This document shows, in pieces, positions 32,204-42,875 of a DNA stretch of 64,000 nt. The notes under the pieces were generated by a model. It did not search any database. It saw nothing but the letters and a program-made list of their open reading frames with translations, and was not told where the DNA came from. How positions within the stretch are numbered: the stretch's first letter is position 1; the number at the start of each line of letters is the position of its first letter. Where the stretch lies: NCBI RefSeq assembly GCF_003594915.1, contig NZ_QZCS01000003.1:186001-250000 (forward strand), in the 5' to 3' direction. The stretch comes from Enterobacter chuandaensis. Its GTDB lineage: Bacteria; Pseudomonadota; Gammaproteobacteria; Enterobacterales; Enterobacteriaceae. The translations under genes and the position numbers were made by a program.

Positions 32204-34201
32204 CTACTTAACCATTTTCCCCTTCAGCAGTTTCCGTACCCACAAACGATTCGGGTTCAGCCCCGCAAGCGTGGTTCTGTCCAGCGGAACAGGCTCATTA
32301 CTCATTTGCGCGGCTAACGTTTCAGCCAGCAGCGGTGCGGAACACAATCCTCGCGATCCTAATCCGCCCAGCATGAACAGTTCCGGATAAACCGGGGCAC
32401 TCACCGCCGCATCCCTGTTTTCTGCCAGATCCTGATAGGCCTCAAGCGTTGCCTCATAGTCCGGCACATTTCCCGCCATCGGCAGATGATCGCGGGTGGC
32501 ACAGCGCACGCCGCAGCGCGCTTCCCCCGCGCTGACGTCAACCTCCTTCGCCCACGCCGCGTTCGGGAAACAGTCAATCAGGCGCTGGCGGTTCTGCGCC
32601 TGATCCGCTTCGCTGTAGCGCATATCCGTCTCGCCGCGATGATAGCTGGCGCCGATGCAGTGATGGCCGTTAGACGGATTTTGCGGCGTCAGATAGCCGT
32701 CATAGCACAGCACCTGACGCAGTTTGCTCAGTTCGGGCGCGGAAGGAATATGACTTACCTGGCCGCCAACCGGATAAACCGGCAACGTCTCTGTCTGGAT
32801 AAACTGGCTGATGTTATGTCCGTTTGCCAGCACAACGCTGGCATGCTGTGCCGCTTTGCCATCAGCAAAACGCAGATTCCAGTGCTCTCTTCGGCTGAGC
32901 GATTCAACCTTGTGGGCATAGTGCACCGTCAGGCCGCGTGACTGCGCCAGGCTAATCGCCGCCGCGGTCAGTTCAGCCGGGCACAGCCAGCCGCCGAGCG
33001 GATACTGAATGCCGCCACAGCCGGTGTCCACGCCCGCGGTGTCTGCCACTTCCTGCGCGCTTACCGCGCGGGCAATCTCCTCCGGCAGACCCAGCGATAG
33101 CATCTGCGCGATTTTTTGTTGGCTCTTCTCATCCCAGCCGAGCTGCGTCACGCCGCACCAGTCATGGTCGAATGCCACTGGCAGCCCGTCGTACAGGCGA
33201 CGGGCGAAGGTAAAGGCCGCAGGGAAAAACTGGAACAGTGCCGGGTCGTGCGCGCTTAAAAGCGGATAAAGCGCGCCCTGACGGTTGCCGGAGGCCCCGC
33301 TGGCGGGCATCTCGTCAGCACAATAGAGCGTAACCTCCCAGCCACGATGCACAAGCGCGAGCGCGAGCAGGGCGCTGGCGATCCCTCCGCCAATGATTGC
33401 CACTTCGCGAGATGTGCTCGCGCTGCGCGCAAACCAGGGGGCCTGAGCGGGAATATCCAGCGTCTGATCCATTCTGCCGACCAGCATGTCGCGCTTGCGG
33501 CCAAAGCCTTTGGTCTTCTGCATGGTAAAACCCGCGTCCTGCAGGCCGCGGCGAACAAAGCCTGCAGAGGTAAAGGTGGCGAGCGTTGCGCCAGGACGCG
33601 CCAGACGCGCCATCGCGCTGAACAGATGCTGGCTCCACATATCCGGATTTTTGGCGGGGGCAAAGCCGTCCAGGAACCACGCGTCCACCGTCTGGTTCAT
33701 CGAATCGTCGAGTTTATCGGTGAGGTCGTTGATGTCGCCCAGCCATAAATCCAGCGTCACCCGTCCGCCGTCCAGAATCAGACGGTGGCAGCCGCCGATA
33801 TGCGGCGGCCATTGCGCCTGAAGCTGTTCGGCCCAGGCGGCAAGTTCCGGCCAGCGCTGATGGGCGAGCCGCAGATCGTGTGCGGTAAGCGGAAATTTTT
33901 CAAAACTGATGAAATGTAATCTTTGGAGCGTAGCCTCAGGATGGGCAGCGTGGAACTGATCAAATGCCTGCCAGAGGGTCAGAAAATTGAGCCCGGTGCC
34001 GAATCCGCTTTCCGCGACAACGAACAGGCTGCGCGGGTGCGCAGGGAAGCGGGCGCTGAGCTGGTTTCCGTCGAGGAAAACATAGCGGGTTTCTTCGAGT
34101 CCGTTATCATTAGAAAAATAGACGTCATCAAAATCTCGGGAAACAGGTGTACCCTCAGCGTTGAATTCGAGGTTGGCGGGTTGTATAGCGTTTTGTTTCA
34201 C
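32204..34201 (-). CDS. mnmC: tRNA mnm5s2U biosynthesis bifunctional protein MnmC
   Basis: Two-domain enzyme completing 5-methylaminomethyl-2-thiouridine at tRNA position 34. The C-terminal FAD oxidoreductase (from [21 protein letters not shown]) removes the carboxymethyl group. The N-terminal methyltransferase (about residues 1-245; [34 protein letters not shown]) adds the methyl group. The start is a GTG at 34201 followed by [16 protein letters not shown]; upstream in-frame codons do not align with the family. Length is 665 aa. It is divergent from fabB. Confidence 0.95.
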   Translation of the reverse strand: MKQNAIQPANLEFNAEGTPVSRDFDDVYFSNDNGLEETRYVFLDGNQLSARFPAHPRSLFVVAESGFGTGLNFLTLWQAFDQFHAAHPEATLQRLHFISFEKFPLTAHDLRLAHQRWPELAAWAEQLQAQWPPHIGGCHRLILDGGRVTLDLWLGDINDLTDKLDDSMNQTVDAWFLDGFAPAKNPDMWSQHLFSAMARLARPGATLATFTSAGFVRRGLQDAGFTMQKTKGFGRKRDMLVGRMDQTLDIPAQAPWFARSASTSREVAIIGGGIASALLALALVHRGWEVTLYCADEMPASGASGNRQGALYPLLSAHDPALFQFFPAAFTFARRLYDGLPVAFDHDWCGVTQLGWDEKSQQKIAQMLSLGLPEEIARAVSAQEVADTAGVDTGCGGIQYPLGGWLCPAELTAAAISLAQSRGLTVHYAHKVESLSRREHWNLRFADGKAAQHASVVLANGHNISQFIQTETLPVYPVGGQVSHIPSAPELSKLRQVLCYDGYLTPQNPSNGHHCIGASYHRGETDMRYSEADQAQNRQRLIDCFPNAAWAKEVDVSAGEARCGVRCATRDHLPMAGNVPDYEATLEAYQDLAENRDAAVSAPVYPELFMLGGLGSRGLCSAPLLAETLAAQMSNEPVPLDRTTLAGLNPNRLWVRKLLKGKMVK

Positions 34202-34276
34202 GTAAGTTACTCGTCTGACAGGCAGTGGCACGATCTTAACGATGTGAGTCCATCGGTGCAAATTTCCGCAGAAAAT

Positions 34277-34293
34277 GTCTGATCGGACTTGTT
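34277..34293 (+). promoter_or_regulatory. FadR site upstream of fabB
   Basis: GTCTGATCGGACTTGTT fits the FadR consensus AGCTGGTCCGACNTGTT with few changes. It lies 67 nt before the fabB ATG and directly before the FabR site. FadR activates fabB in E. coli, so this is the likely activator site. Confidence 0.75.
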
Positions 34294-34294
34294 C

Positions 34295-34312
34295 GGCGTA
34301 CAAGTGTACGCT
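34295..34312 (+). promoter_or_regulatory. FabR operator upstream of fabB
   Basis: GGCGTACAAGTGTACGCT is an almost perfect palindrome that matches FabR operators of fabA and fabB (AGCGTACA-NN-TGTNCGCT). It lies 1 bp from the FadR site, so unsaturated fatty acid repression and FadR activation are integrated at one promoter. Confidence 0.85.
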
Positions 34313-34359
34313 ATTGTGCGACTCGAAACTTTTTATAGTGCGACTTACAGAGGTATTGA

Positions 34360-35577
34360 ATGAAACGTGCAGTGATTACTGGCCTGGGCATCGTTTCCAG
34401 CATCGGTAATAACCAGCAGGAAGTCCTGGCATCTCTGCGTGAAGGACGCTCCGGGATCACTTTCTCTGAAGAGTTTAAAGATTCTGGTATGCGTAGCCAC
34501 GTATGGGGTAACGTCAAACTGGACACCACCGGTTTGATTGACCGTAAAGTGGTTCGTTTCATGAACGATGCCTCTATTTATGCTTATCTCTCCATGCAGG
34601 AAGCGATCAAAGATTCTGGCCTGAGTGAAGAGGTTTATCAGAACAACCCGCGCGTGGGCCTGATTGCCGGTTCCGGCGGCTCATCAAAAGCGCAGGTATT
34701 CGGCGCTGACGCCATGCGTAGCCCGCGTGGTCTGAAAGCAGTAGGTCCGTACGTGGTCACTAAAGCCATGGGTTCTGCGGTTTCCGCGTGCCTGGCGACC
34801 CCGTTCAAAATCCACGGTGTGAACTACTCCATCAGCTCCGCGTGTGCAACTTCCGCACACTGCATCGGTAATGCGGTTGAGCAGATCCAACTGGGTAAAC
34901 AGGACATCGTGTTTGCTGGCGGCGGCGAAGAGCTGGGCTGGGAAATGGCCTGTGAGTTTGACGCGATGGGCGCACTGTCCACCAAGTACAACGAAACCCC
35001 AGACAAAGCCTCCCGTACCTATGACGCGCACCGTGACGGTTTCGTCATCGCGGGCGGCGGCGGTATGGTTGTGGTTGAAGAACTGGAGCACGCGCTGGCG
35101 CGCGGCGCGCACATCTACGCTGAGATCGTGGGCTACGGCGCGACGTCCGACGGCGCCGACATGGTTGCACCGTCCGGTGAAGGCGCGGTGCGCTGCATGA
35201 AGATGGCGATGCACGGCGTTGATACCCCAATCGACTACCTGAACTCCCACGGCACCTCTACGCCGGTAGGCGACGTGAAAGAGCTGGGCGCTATCCGTGA
35301 AGTGTTCGGCGACAACAGCCCGGCTATCTCCGCAACCAAAGCGATGACTGGCCACTCTCTGGGTGCGGCTGGCGTGCAGGAAGCGATCTACTCTCTGCTG
35401 ATGCTGGAAAACGGCTTTATCGCCCCAAGCATCAACATCGAAGAGATGGACGAGCAGGCGGCTGGCCTGAACATCGTGACCAAACCAATGGACGCGACGC
35501 TGACCACCGTTATGTCCAACAGCTTCGGCTTCGGCGGCACTAACGCCACGCTGGTTATGCGCAAGCTGAAAGCATAA
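34360..35577 (+). CDS. fabB: 3-oxoacyl-ACP synthase I
   Basis: Ketoacyl-ACP synthase I, essential for elongating unsaturated fatty acids in the cytoplasm. The 405 aa show the catalytic Cys162 in [12 protein letters not shown] and the two His of the triad in [12 protein letters not shown] and [10 protein letters not shown]. It is one residue shorter than E. coli FabB because of a small change in the GSGGSSKAQ loop. GAGGTATTGA precedes the ATG. A hairpin terminator follows the stop. Confidence 0.97.
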   Translation: MKRAVITGLGIVSSIGNNQQEVLASLREGRSGITFSEEFKDSGMRSHVWGNVKLDTTGLIDRKVVRFMNDASIYAYLSMQEAIKDSGLSEEVYQNNPRVGLIAGSGGSSKAQVFGADAMRSPRGLKAVGPYVVTKAMGSAVSACLATPFKIHGVNYSISSACATSAHCIGNAVEQIQLGKQDIVFAGGGEELGWEMACEFDAMGALSTKYNETPDKASRTYDAHRDGFVIAGGGGMVVVEELEHALARGAHIYAEIVGYGATSDGADMVAPSGEGAVRCMKMAMHGVDTPIDYLNSHGTSTPVGDVKELGAIREVFGDNSPAISATKAMTGHSLGAAGVQEAIYSLLMLENGFIAPSINIEEMDEQAAGLNIVTKPMDATLTTVMSNSFGFGGTNATLVMRKLKA

Positions 35578-35597
35578 GCGTTTGAATGTATAATAGA

Positions 35598-35624
35598 AGG
35601 GAGCCGGAAGGCTCCCTTTTTTTA
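35598..35624 (+). terminator. Terminator downstream of fabB
   Basis: AGGGAGCC and GGCTCCCT pair around a GGAA loop and are followed by T7. It is a standard rho-independent terminator 20 nt after fabB. Confidence 0.88.
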
Positions 35625-35645
35625 TGCCTGAACACGGAGTTATGC

Positions 35646-36824
35646 ATGAAGGCTGTTACCCCCGAGAAGGGCACTCCTTCCGGGAACCTCTCTCTTTTCC
35701 GCATCGCCTTTGCGGTATTCCTGACCTACATGACCGTCGGCCTGCCGCTGCCGGTGATCCCGCTGTTCGTTCATCAGGAGCTGGGCTATGGCAACACCCT
35801 GGTCGGCATTGCGGTGGGCATTCAGTTTTTAGCCACGGTGTTAACCCGCGGGTACGCTGGTCGGCTGGCGGATCAGCACGGTGCAAAACGCTCGGCGTTG
35901 CAGGGCATGTTTGCCTGCGGGCTGGCGGGCGGCGCGTGGCTGCTGGCCGCTCTCCTGCCGGTCGATGCCGTGTATAAATTTGCGTTGCTGGTGCTGGGGC
36001 GTTTAATCCTTGGCTTTGGTGAAAGCCAGCTTCTGACCGGCACCCTGACCTGGGGGATGGGGCTGGTAGGACCCGCGCGTTCCGGCAAAGTGATGTCCTG
36101 GAACGGCATGGCTATCTACGGCGCGCTGGCCGCGGGCGCACCGCTTGGGCTGCTCATCAATAGCCAGTTTGGATTTGCGGCGCTGGCCGCAACGACGATG
36201 GTATTGCCGCTGCTGGCGTGGGCGTTTAACGGTTCGGTACGTAAGGTGCCCGCTCACAAAGGCGAGCGTCCATCCCTCTGGAGTGTAGTTGGACAGATCT
36301 GGCAGCCGGGACTCGGGCTGGCGCTGCAGGGCGTAGGCTTCGCGGTGATTGGCACCTTCGTCTCGCTCTATTTTATGAGCCGCGGCTGGGCGATGGCGGG
36401 CTTTACGCTTACCGCGTTTGGCGGCGCGTTTGTGCTTATGCGCGTCCTGTTCGGCTGGATGCCGGATCGCTTTGGCGGTGTGAAGGTGGCGGTAGCGTCA
36501 CTGGTGATTGAAACCATTGGGCTGGTGCTGCTCTGGCAGGCACCGGTCGCCTCCGTTGCGCTGCTGGGTGCGGCGCTTACCGGTTGCGGCTGTTCGCTGA
36601 TCTTCCCGGCGCTGGGCGTGGAGGTAGTGAAACGCGTGGCCCCGCAGGTGCGCGGTACGGCGCTGGGCGGCTATGCGGCGTTTCAGGATATCTCATACGG
36701 AATTACCGGGCCGCTGGCCGGGGTGTTAGCCACCTCGTTTGGCTACCCGTCTGTCTTCCTGGCCGGTGCGGTTTCTGCCGTGGTGGGGATTGTGGTGACG
36801 CTGGTGGCGTTTCGCAGGTCGTAG
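35646..36824 (+). CDS. yfcJ: MFS transporter YfcJ
   Basis: Major facilitator protein of 392 aa with twelve predicted membrane segments. MFS motif A is seen in [15 protein letters not shown] between helices 2 and 3, and a related loop motif in [13 protein letters not shown] in the second half. It matches E. coli YfcJ, whose substrate is uncertain; relatives export drugs or sugars. ATG 35646 is chosen because GGAG lies six bases upstream. It follows fabB after a terminator and is followed by a REP pair. Confidence 0.93.
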   Translation: MKAVTPEKGTPSGNLSLFRIAFAVFLTYMTVGLPLPVIPLFVHQELGYGNTLVGIAVGIQFLATVLTRGYAGRLADQHGAKRSALQGMFACGLAGGAWLLAALLPVDAVYKFALLVLGRLILGFGESQLLTGTLTWGMGLVGPARSGKVMSWNGMAIYGALAAGAPLGLLINSQFGFAALAATTMVLPLLAWAFNGSVRKVPAHKGERPSLWSVVGQIWQPGLGLALQGVGFAVIGTFVSLYFMSRGWAMAGFTLTAFGGAFVLMRVLFGWMPDRFGGVKVAVASLVIETIGLVLLWQAPVASVALLGAALTGCGCSLIFPALGVEVVKRVAPQVRGTALGGYAAFQDISYGITGPLAGVLATSFGYPSVFLAGAVSAVVGIVVTLVAFRRS

Positions 36825-36830
36825 TTTTAT

Positions 36831-36905
36831 GCCCGGTGGCGCTCCGCTTACCGGGCCTACAACCGCACGAACCGTAGGCCGGGTAAGGCGTAGCCGCCAC
36901 CCGGC
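36831..36905. repeat. REP (BIME-type) pair between yfcJ and flk
   Basis: Two inverted REP units flank a short spacer: GCCCGGTGGCGCTCCGCTTACCGGGCCTAC and, in the opposite sense, GTAGGCCGGGTAAGGCGTAGCCGCCACCCGGC. This is the usual enterobacterial REP sequence. It lies between convergent genes. Confidence 0.9.
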
Positions 36906-36909
36906 AGTT

Positions 36910-37914
36910 TTAGGCAACCAGCCAGAAAATCGCCAGCGCAATCAGTAGCGCAATCAATATCAGCCCCGGACGGGCAGAGAGCGTTCTGAATGTCTCCACA
37001 ACGGGCGCAAACAGCGGACTGTAGATCGGCTGAATGTTTCTTACCTCCGGCGCGCCGCCTTCCCGCTCGGCGCGGCGAACGAAGATCTGATTGAGCACAT
37101 CCTGCACCTGCGCGGTGGTCAGCACCGTTTGCGGCGTAGCCTGCCAGTTCTGTTGGGCGTAATCCCGAATCATATCGAACTCGTGCGGTTCCAGCGGCTG
37201 TTTCAGCGCCGCCTGGAGGCTATGCAGGGTAGGGGCGCTCTGAGTGCTGAGCGTCTGGCGCGCCTGGAGCCAGGTCGCCAGATGGGTAAACTGCTTCGCC
37301 GGGATCAGCTCACCGTCCTTCACGCCCGAGAGTTCCAGCATGGATTGCCAGATAAGCTTCGTCGACTCGCCGGTAGCGGCAGCCAGTTTCGTCACCATCT
37401 GATTCAGCGTGTTGTGTTCGGCAGGCAGCAGCGGGCGCTCGGTTGACGGACGCTGCTGCGGCTGCGGGATGGTCAGCTGATTGTTTTGCAGTAGCGTCAG
37501 CACGGTTTTCAGCTGGTCTGGCGTCAGCTGGCCCAGGGCGGTCTGGCCGTACTGCTGGCGGATAAAATCACTGACTGCCTGGCGGTTATTTCCCTGGCCC
37601 AGTAGCTCGGTCAGCTGTGCGACAATCTGGCGCGTGGTGTGGTTCTGCTGCGCGGTAGTAATACGCTGGTTCAGGTTTTGCTCGGCGGCAGGGAAATGGC
37701 GCGACTGCAGCGGTGCATCGTTTCTCACGCCTAAATCATGCTTCACCCCGGCCCAGACTTCCGCGTTTTGCTGTGAAGTCAGCGCAATCAGGCGCGTGAT
37801 CAGTCGCTCCAGCACGGTGCGCTGTTGCGTGGATAGCGGTTGTTCACCGGCAACGTTTGGCGTGACAGGGCCTTCACCCGGAGGGCGTGGCGGCGTACCT
37901 GAAATAGGCTGCAT
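36910..37914 (-). CDS. flk: Flagellar assembly regulator Flk
   Basis: The product of about 334 aa is a tail-anchored inner-membrane protein. A long cytoplasmic helical part with a Pro/Gln-rich N-terminus ends in one membrane helix at the C-terminus ([20 protein letters not shown]). It resembles E. coli and Salmonella Flk, which blocks premature export of FlgM until hook and rings are complete. The ATG at 37914 is chosen because AAGGA lies nine bases upstream; a TTG two codons earlier would be too close. It is divergent from pdxB, as in E. coli. Confidence 0.9.
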   Translation of the reverse strand: MQPISGTPPRPPGEGPVTPNVAGEQPLSTQQRTVLERLITRLIALTSQQNAEVWAGVKHDLGVRNDAPLQSRHFPAAEQNLNQRITTAQQNHTTRQIVAQLTELLGQGNNRQAVSDFIRQQYGQTALGQLTPDQLKTVLTLLQNNQLTIPQPQQRPSTERPLLPAEHNTLNQMVTKLAAATGESTKLIWQSMLELSGVKDGELIPAKQFTHLATWLQARQTLSTQSAPTLHSLQAALKQPLEPHEFDMIRDYAQQNWQATPQTVLTTAQVQDVLNQIFVRRAEREGGAPEVRNIQPIYSPLFAPVVETFRTLSARPGLILIALLIALAIFWLVA

Positions 37915-38027
37915 CGTCAAAAATCCTTAAAGTCAAAACTCAGCGTAAACCCGGCATACGTATATGCCTGGCGGCCAGATTATGGCACACTTGGCAGGTT
38001 TTCTTCCTCTCAAACAGGTACTCAGAC

Positions 38028-39164
38028 GTGAAAATCCTCGTTGATGAAAATATGCCTTATGCCCGTGAGCTGTTTAGCCGCCTGGGTAACGTTAAGGCTG
38101 TCCCTGGTCGCCCAATCCCGGTCAACGAACTGGATGACGCAGACGCGCTGATGGTGCGCTCGGTGACCAAAGTAAATGAGGCGTTGCTTGCCGGTAAAGC
38201 GATCAAGTTTGTCGGAACCGCAACGGCAGGGACCGATCATGTGGATGATACATGGCTGAAGCAGGCGGGGATCGGGTTTTCCGCCGCGCCGGGCTGTAAC
38301 GCCATTGCCGTCGTGGAATATGTCTTCTCTTCCCTGCTGATGCTGGCCGAGCGCGACGGTTTTGCGCTGAAAGACCGCACCGTGGGGATTGTCGGCGTGG
38401 GTAACGTCGGCGGGCGCCTGCAAAAGCGCCTTGAAGCGTTGGGGATCCGCACGCTGCTCTGTGACCCGCCGCGCAAAGACAACGGTGAGGAAGGGGATTT
38501 CCGCGCGCTGGATGAGCTGGTTGAGCAGTGCGATGTGCTGACGTTCCACACGCCGCTGTTTAAAGAGGGGCCGTATAAGTCTCTGCATCTGGCCGATGAG
38601 ACGCTAATTCGCCGTTTGAAGGCTGGCACTATTCTGATAAATGCCTGCCGTGGCCCGGTGGTGGATAATGCCGCGCTGCTGAAATGTCTGAATGAAGGGC
38701 AAGATCTCAGCGTAGTGCTGGATGTCTGGGAGCCGGAGCCGGATCTCAACGTTGAGCTGCTGAACAAGGTGGATGTAGCCACCGCGCATATCGCCGGTTA
38801 CACGCTTGAAGGCAAAGCGCGTGGCACGACGCAGGTGTTTGAAGCTTACAGCGCCTTTATCGGTCATCCGCAGCAGGTGGCACTGGATACCTTACTCCCC
38901 GCACCTGAATTTGGTCGCATCACTCTGCACGGCCCGCTCGATCAGGCAACGCTGAAAAGGCTGGTGCATTTGGTGTATGATGTGCGCCGCGATGATGCAC
39001 TGCTGCGTAAGGTGGCGGGGATCCCGGGTGAGTTTGACAAGCTGCGTAAGAATTACGTTGAGCGTCGCGAATGGTCTTCCCTGTATGTGATGTGCGATGA
39101 CGCAGCGGCTGCGACATTGCTGAAAAAACTGGGTTTTAACGCCGTCCATCACCCGGCGCATTAA
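38028..39164 (+). CDS. pdxB: Erythronate-4-phosphate dehydrogenase PdxB
   Basis: NAD-dependent D-isomer hydroxyacid dehydrogenase of vitamin B6 synthesis, oxidising 4-phosphoerythronate. It has 378 aa. The Rossmann motif [16 protein letters not shown] lies near residue 120, and the C-terminal dimerisation domain typical of PdxB is present. Start GTG at 38028. It leads the pdxB-usg-truA-dedA run; a hairpin with T6 between pdxB and usg suggests partial termination. Confidence 0.96.
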   Translation: MKILVDENMPYARELFSRLGNVKAVPGRPIPVNELDDADALMVRSVTKVNEALLAGKAIKFVGTATAGTDHVDDTWLKQAGIGFSAAPGCNAIAVVEYVFSSLLMLAERDGFALKDRTVGIVGVGNVGGRLQKRLEALGIRTLLCDPPRKDNGEEGDFRALDELVEQCDVLTFHTPLFKEGPYKSLHLADETLIRRLKAGTILINACRGPVVDNAALLKCLNEGQDLSVVLDVWEPEPDLNVELLNKVDVATAHIAGYTLEGKARGTTQVFEAYSAFIGHPQQVALDTLLPAPEFGRITLHGPLDQATLKRLVHLVYDVRRDDALLRKVAGIPGEFDKLRKNYVERREWSSLYVMCDDAAAATLLKKLGFNAVHHPAH

Positions 39165-39178
39165 TGTCTTCTTAATGC

Positions 39179-39212
39179 TCCCTGTCGGATACTCCGGCAG
39201 GGACGCTTTTTT
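39179..39212 (+). terminator. Hairpin with T tract between pdxB and usg
   Basis: TCCCTGTCGG and CCGGCAGGGA pair around ATACT with one G-T pair, and GCTTTTTTAT follows. It lies 15 nt after pdxB and 20 nt before usg, so it may be a terminator or attenuator inside the operon. Confidence 0.75.
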
Positions 39213-39231
39213 ATTTCTGGAGTAAACCACC

Positions 39232-40245
39232 ATGTCTGAAGGCTGGAACATTGCCATTTTAGGTGCCACGGGTGCTGTGGGTGAAGCCCTGCTCGAAACC
39301 CTTGCCGAGCGTCAGTTCCCGGTGGGAGAAATTTATGCCCTGGCGCGCACCGACAGTGCGGGCGAACATCTGCGTTTTGGCGGTAAATCCGTGATGGTTC
39401 AGGATGCTGCCGCGTTTGACTGGACCCAGGCGCAGCTGGCGTTTTTTGCCGCGGGTGCAGAGGCAACGGCGTCTTATATTGAAGAAGCGACCAATTCAGG
39501 CTGTCTGGTGATCGACCTGAGTGGTCTGTTCTCCCTTGAGCCGGACGTGCCGCTGGTGGTCCCGGACGTCAACCCGTTTGTGCTGGCTGACTACCGCAAC
39601 CGTAACGTCATTGCGGTACCGAACAGCCTGACCAGCCAGTTGCTGACCGCGCTGAAGCCGCTGATCGACGACGGCGGCCTGTCGCGCATTACCGTGACCA
39701 GCCTGCTGTCCGCGTCGGCGAACGGTAAAAAAGCGGTCGATGCGCTGGCAGGGCAGAGTGCGAAGCTGCTGAACGGCATCCCGATCGACGAAGATGATTT
39801 CTTTGGCCGCCAGCTGGCGTTCAACATGCTGCCGCTGCTGCCGGATCGTGAAGGTTCCGTGCGCGAAGAGCGTCGTCTCGTCGATGAAGCCCGCAAAATT
39901 TTGCAGGATGAAGGTCTGATGATCTCCGCCAGCGTCGTGCAGTCCCCGGTCTTCTACGGCCACGCGCAGATGGTCGGCTTTGAAGCCCTGCGTCCGCTGG
40001 CGGCTGAAGAAGCGCGCGACGCGTTTGGCCGCGGTGAGGACATTGTCCTTTCCGAAGAGAGCGAATTCCCGACCCAGGTGGGCGACGCTACCGGCAGCGC
40101 GCATCTCTCCGTTGGCTGCGTGCGTAACGACTACGGTATGCCGGAGCAGGTTCAGTTCTGGTCCGTTGCGGACAACGTTCGCTTTGGCGGCGCGCTGATG
40201 GCGGTCAAGATCGCTGAGAAGCTGGTGCAGGAGTATCTGTACTGA
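39232..40245 (+). CDS. usg: Aspartate-semialdehyde dehydrogenase-like protein Usg
   Basis: The 337 aa protein has the fold of aspartate-semialdehyde dehydrogenase: NADP-binding motif [19 protein letters not shown] at the start and a C-terminal dimerisation domain. The active-site segment reads [16 protein letters not shown], where the true enzymes have a catalytic Cys in PNCST. Usg therefore probably lacks dehydrogenase activity; its role is unknown. It sits between pdxB and truA as in E. coli, and its stop overlaps truA by one base. Confidence 0.93.
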   Translation: MSEGWNIAILGATGAVGEALLETLAERQFPVGEIYALARTDSAGEHLRFGGKSVMVQDAAAFDWTQAQLAFFAAGAEATASYIEEATNSGCLVIDLSGLFSLEPDVPLVVPDVNPFVLADYRNRNVIAVPNSLTSQLLTALKPLIDDGGLSRITVTSLLSASANGKKAVDALAGQSAKLLNGIPIDEDDFFGRQLAFNMLPLLPDREGSVREERRLVDEARKILQDEGLMISASVVQSPVFYGHAQMVGFEALRPLAAEEARDAFGRGEDIVLSEESEFPTQVGDATGSAHLSVGCVRNDYGMPEQVQFWSVADNVRFGGALMAVKIAEKLVQEYLY

Positions 40246-41057
40246 TGTCCGAAGTGGAACAAAAGCCGGTTCATAAAATTGCCCTCGGTATTGAATACGA
40301 TGGCAGTAAATACTATGGCTGGCAGCGTCAGAATGAGGTGCGCAGCGTCCAGGAGAAACTGGAGAAAGCGCTCTCTCAGGTGGCAAACGAGCCGATTAAC
40401 GTCCTGTGTGCAGGGCGCACGGACGCGGGTGTTCACGGCACGGGGCAGGTGGTGCACTTTGAAACCACCGCCGTGCGTAAGGATGCAGCCTGGACGCTGG
40501 GTGTAAATGCGAATTTGCCTGGTGACATCGCGGTGCGTTGGGTGAAAGCTGTGCCGGATGATTTTCACGCGCGCTTCAGCGCCACCGCGCGTCGCTATCG
40601 CTATGTCATCTACAACCAGCGTCTGCGTCCGGCGGTGTTAAGCCAGGGTGTGACGCATTTTTATGAACCGCTCGATGCTGAACGTATGCATCGCGCGGCG
40701 CAGTGTCTGATTGGTGAAAATGACTTCACGTCGTTTCGTGCGGTGCAGTGTCAGTCCCGCACGCCGTGGCGTAACGTCATGCACATTAACGTCAGTCGTT
40801 TTGGCGCGTATGTGGTGGTGGATATCAAAGCCAATGCCTTTGTACATCATATGGTGCGGAATATTGTAGGCAGCCTGATGGAAGTGGGTGCCGGACACCA
40901 GCCGGAGAGCTGGATTGCAGACCTGCTGGCAGCGAAGGACAGAACGCTTGCGGCAGCCACGGCGAAAGCTGAAGGGCTGTATCTGGTTTCGGTAGACTAT
41001 CCGGATCGGTTTGACCTGCCAAAGCCGCCAATGGGGCCGCTATTTTTAGCGGACTAA
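40245..41057 (+). CDS. truA: tRNA pseudouridine synthase A
   Basis: Makes pseudouridine at tRNA positions 38-40 in the anticodon arm. It has 270 aa and the catalytic Asp60 in the [16 protein letters not shown] motif. The ATG overlaps the usg stop (TGATG), so the two are coupled. dedA follows 28 nt later. Confidence 0.97.
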   Translation: MSEVEQKPVHKIALGIEYDGSKYYGWQRQNEVRSVQEKLEKALSQVANEPINVLCAGRTDAGVHGTGQVVHFETTAVRKDAAWTLGVNANLPGDIAVRWVKAVPDDFHARFSATARRYRYVIYNQRLRPAVLSQGVTHFYEPLDAERMHRAAQCLIGENDFTSFRAVQCQSRTPWRNVMHINVSRFGAYVVVDIKANAFVHHMVRNIVGSLMEVGAGHQPESWIADLLAAKDRTLAAATAKAEGLYLVSVDYPDRFDLPKPPMGPLFLAD

Positions 41058-41085
41058 ACAAAGGTGCAATTAAGGCTTAGACAAT

Positions 41086-41745
41086 ATGGATGTAATACGT
41101 TTTCTGATTGATTTCATTCTGCATATTGATGTTCACCTGGCGGAGCTGGTCGCGCAGTACGGCGTCTGGGTTTACGCCATTCTGTTCCTCATTTTGTTCT
41201 GTGAAACCGGTCTGGTCGTTACCCCGTTCCTGCCGGGAGACTCGCTGCTGTTCGTGGCCGGCGCGCTATCGGCCCTGCCAACCAATGACCTGAATGTCCA
41301 TCTGATGGTCGTGCTGATGATTGTGGCGGCGATTGTGGGTGACGCGGTTAACTACACGATCGGCCGCGTTTTTGGAGAACGATTATTCAGTAATCCTGAT
41401 TCCAAAATTTTCCGTCGCAGCTACTTAGACAAGACTCATGCCTTCTATGAACGTCATGGCGGAAAAACCATTATCCTTGCGCGTTTTGTGCCTATTGTGC
41501 GCACATTTGCACCGTTTGTGGCGGGTATGGGCCATATGTCCTATCGTCATTTTGCGATGTATAACGTGGTAGGCGCACTGCTGTGGGTGCTGCTGTTCAC
41601 CTATGCAGGCTACCTGTTTGGCGATTTGCCGGTGGTTCAGGAAAACCTTAAGTTACTGATTGTAGCGATTATTGTGCTTTCCGTACTGCCTGGCGTCATC
41701 GAAATCATCCGTCACAAACGCGCGGCGGCAAAGCAAGCGAAGTAA
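41086..41745 (+). CDS. dedA: DedA family membrane protein
   Basis: Inner-membrane protein of 219 aa, a member of the DedA/VTT family of lipid (undecaprenyl-phosphate) translocases. Visible motifs are the re-entrant [17 protein letters not shown] and [20 protein letters not shown]. The family supports membrane homeostasis; the exact role of this paralog is not settled. It is the last gene of the pdxB-usg-truA-dedA run, and accD has its own upstream region of 154 nt. Confidence 0.93.
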   Translation: MDVIRFLIDFILHIDVHLAELVAQYGVWVYAILFLILFCETGLVVTPFLPGDSLLFVAGALSALPTNDLNVHLMVVLMIVAAIVGDAVNYTIGRVFGERLFSNPDSKIFRRSYLDKTHAFYERHGGKTIILARFVPIVRTFAPFVAGMGHMSYRHFAMYNVVGALLWVLLFTYAGYLFGDLPVVQENLKLLIVAIIVLSVLPGVIEIIRHKRAAAKQAK

Positions 41746-41899
41746 ATGCACCCTGGCGGTTCGACCACTTTTTTATCCAAAGTTTCGGGCTGTTATGTTT
41801 TAATGTGCAACATTCATGGTCTGTTGGAGGCAAAAATGGCATTATTCGCCTCTTACAGCAAAACTGGCATACGACCAGGTTCAGGCAGAAAGGTTATCA

Positions 41900-42805
41900 A
41901 TGAGCTGGATTGAACGAATTAAAAGCAACATTACCCCAACGCGCAAAGCGAGCATTCCTGAAGGGGTATGGACGAAGTGTGATAGCTGCGGCCAGGTTCT
42001 GTATCGCGCAGAGCTGGAACGCAATCTTGAGGTGTGTCCGAAGTGTGACCACCATATGCGTATGTCGGCGCGCAACCGCCTGCATAGCCTGCTGGACGAA
42101 GGTTCTCTGGTAGAACTGGGCAGCGAGCTTGAGCCAAAAGACGTGCTGAAGTTCCGCGACTCCAAAAAATACAAAGATCGTCTGGCCTCTGCACAGAAAG
42201 AGACCGGCGAGAAAGACGCGCTGATCGTCATGAAGGGCACCCTGCATGAAATGCCGGTGGTTGCCGCTGCGTTTGAGTTCTCCTTTATGGGCGGCTCAAT
42301 GGGCTCCGTGGTCGGCGCGCGTTTCGTGCGTGCCGTTGAGCAGGCGCTGGAAGACAACTGCCCGCTGATCTGCTTCTCCGCCTCCGGTGGTGCGCGTATG
42401 CAGGAAGCGCTGATGTCCCTGATGCAGATGGCGAAAACCTCCGCTGCGCTGGCGAAAATGCAGGAGCGCGGTCTGCCGTATATCTCCGTGCTGACCGACC
42501 CAACCATGGGTGGCGTATCTGCAAGCTTCGCGATGCTGGGCGACCTGAACATTGCCGAGCCAAAAGCGCTGATCGGCTTTGCCGGTCCTCGCGTTATCGA
42601 GCAGACCGTACGTGAAAAACTGCCGCCGGGCTTCCAGCGCAGTGAGTTCCTCATTGAGAAAGGCGCTATCGATATGATCGTCCGCCGCCCGGAAATGCGC
42701 CTGAAACTGGCCAGCATTCTGGCGAAGCTGATGAATCTGCCTGCGCCGAACCCGGATGAGCCGCGCGAAGGCGTGGTGGTACCGGATCAGGAACCCGAGG
42801 CCTGA
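41900..42805 (+). CDS. accD: Acetyl-CoA carboxylase carboxyltransferase beta subunit
   Basis: Beta subunit of the carboxyltransferase half of acetyl-CoA carboxylase, which makes malonyl-CoA. The 301 aa start with a four-Cys zinc ribbon: Cys27, Cys30, Cys46 and Cys49. [19 protein letters not shown] and [21 protein letters not shown] follow in the crotonase-type core. ATG 41900 is preceded by AAAGGTTATCA; an in-frame ATG 28 codons upstream would add non-homologous residues. A terminator hairpin separates it from folC. Confidence 0.97.
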   Translation: MSWIERIKSNITPTRKASIPEGVWTKCDSCGQVLYRAELERNLEVCPKCDHHMRMSARNRLHSLLDEGSLVELGSELEPKDVLKFRDSKKYKDRLASAQKETGEKDALIVMKGTLHEMPVVAAAFEFSFMGGSMGSVVGARFVRAVEQALEDNCPLICFSASGGARMQEALMSLMQMAKTSAALAKMQERGLPYISVLTDPTMGGVSASFAMLGDLNIAEPKALIGFAGPRVIEQTVREKLPPGFQRSEFLIEKGAIDMIVRRPEMRLKLASILAKLMNLPAPNPDEPREGVVVPDQEPEA

Positions 42806-42811
42806 TAACTG

Positions 42812-42844
42812 AAAAGGGCAGGGCCGATTGGCGCTGCCCTTTTG
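42812..42844 (+). terminator. Terminator downstream of accD
   Basis: AAAAGGGCAG and CTGCCCTTTT pair, with an imperfect inner part around the loop, 7 nt after the accD stop, and TTTTGC follows. It probably limits read-through into folC. Confidence 0.8.
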
Positions 42845-42875
42845 CTTTCTAATCTGTTAATGACAACCGGGCATT

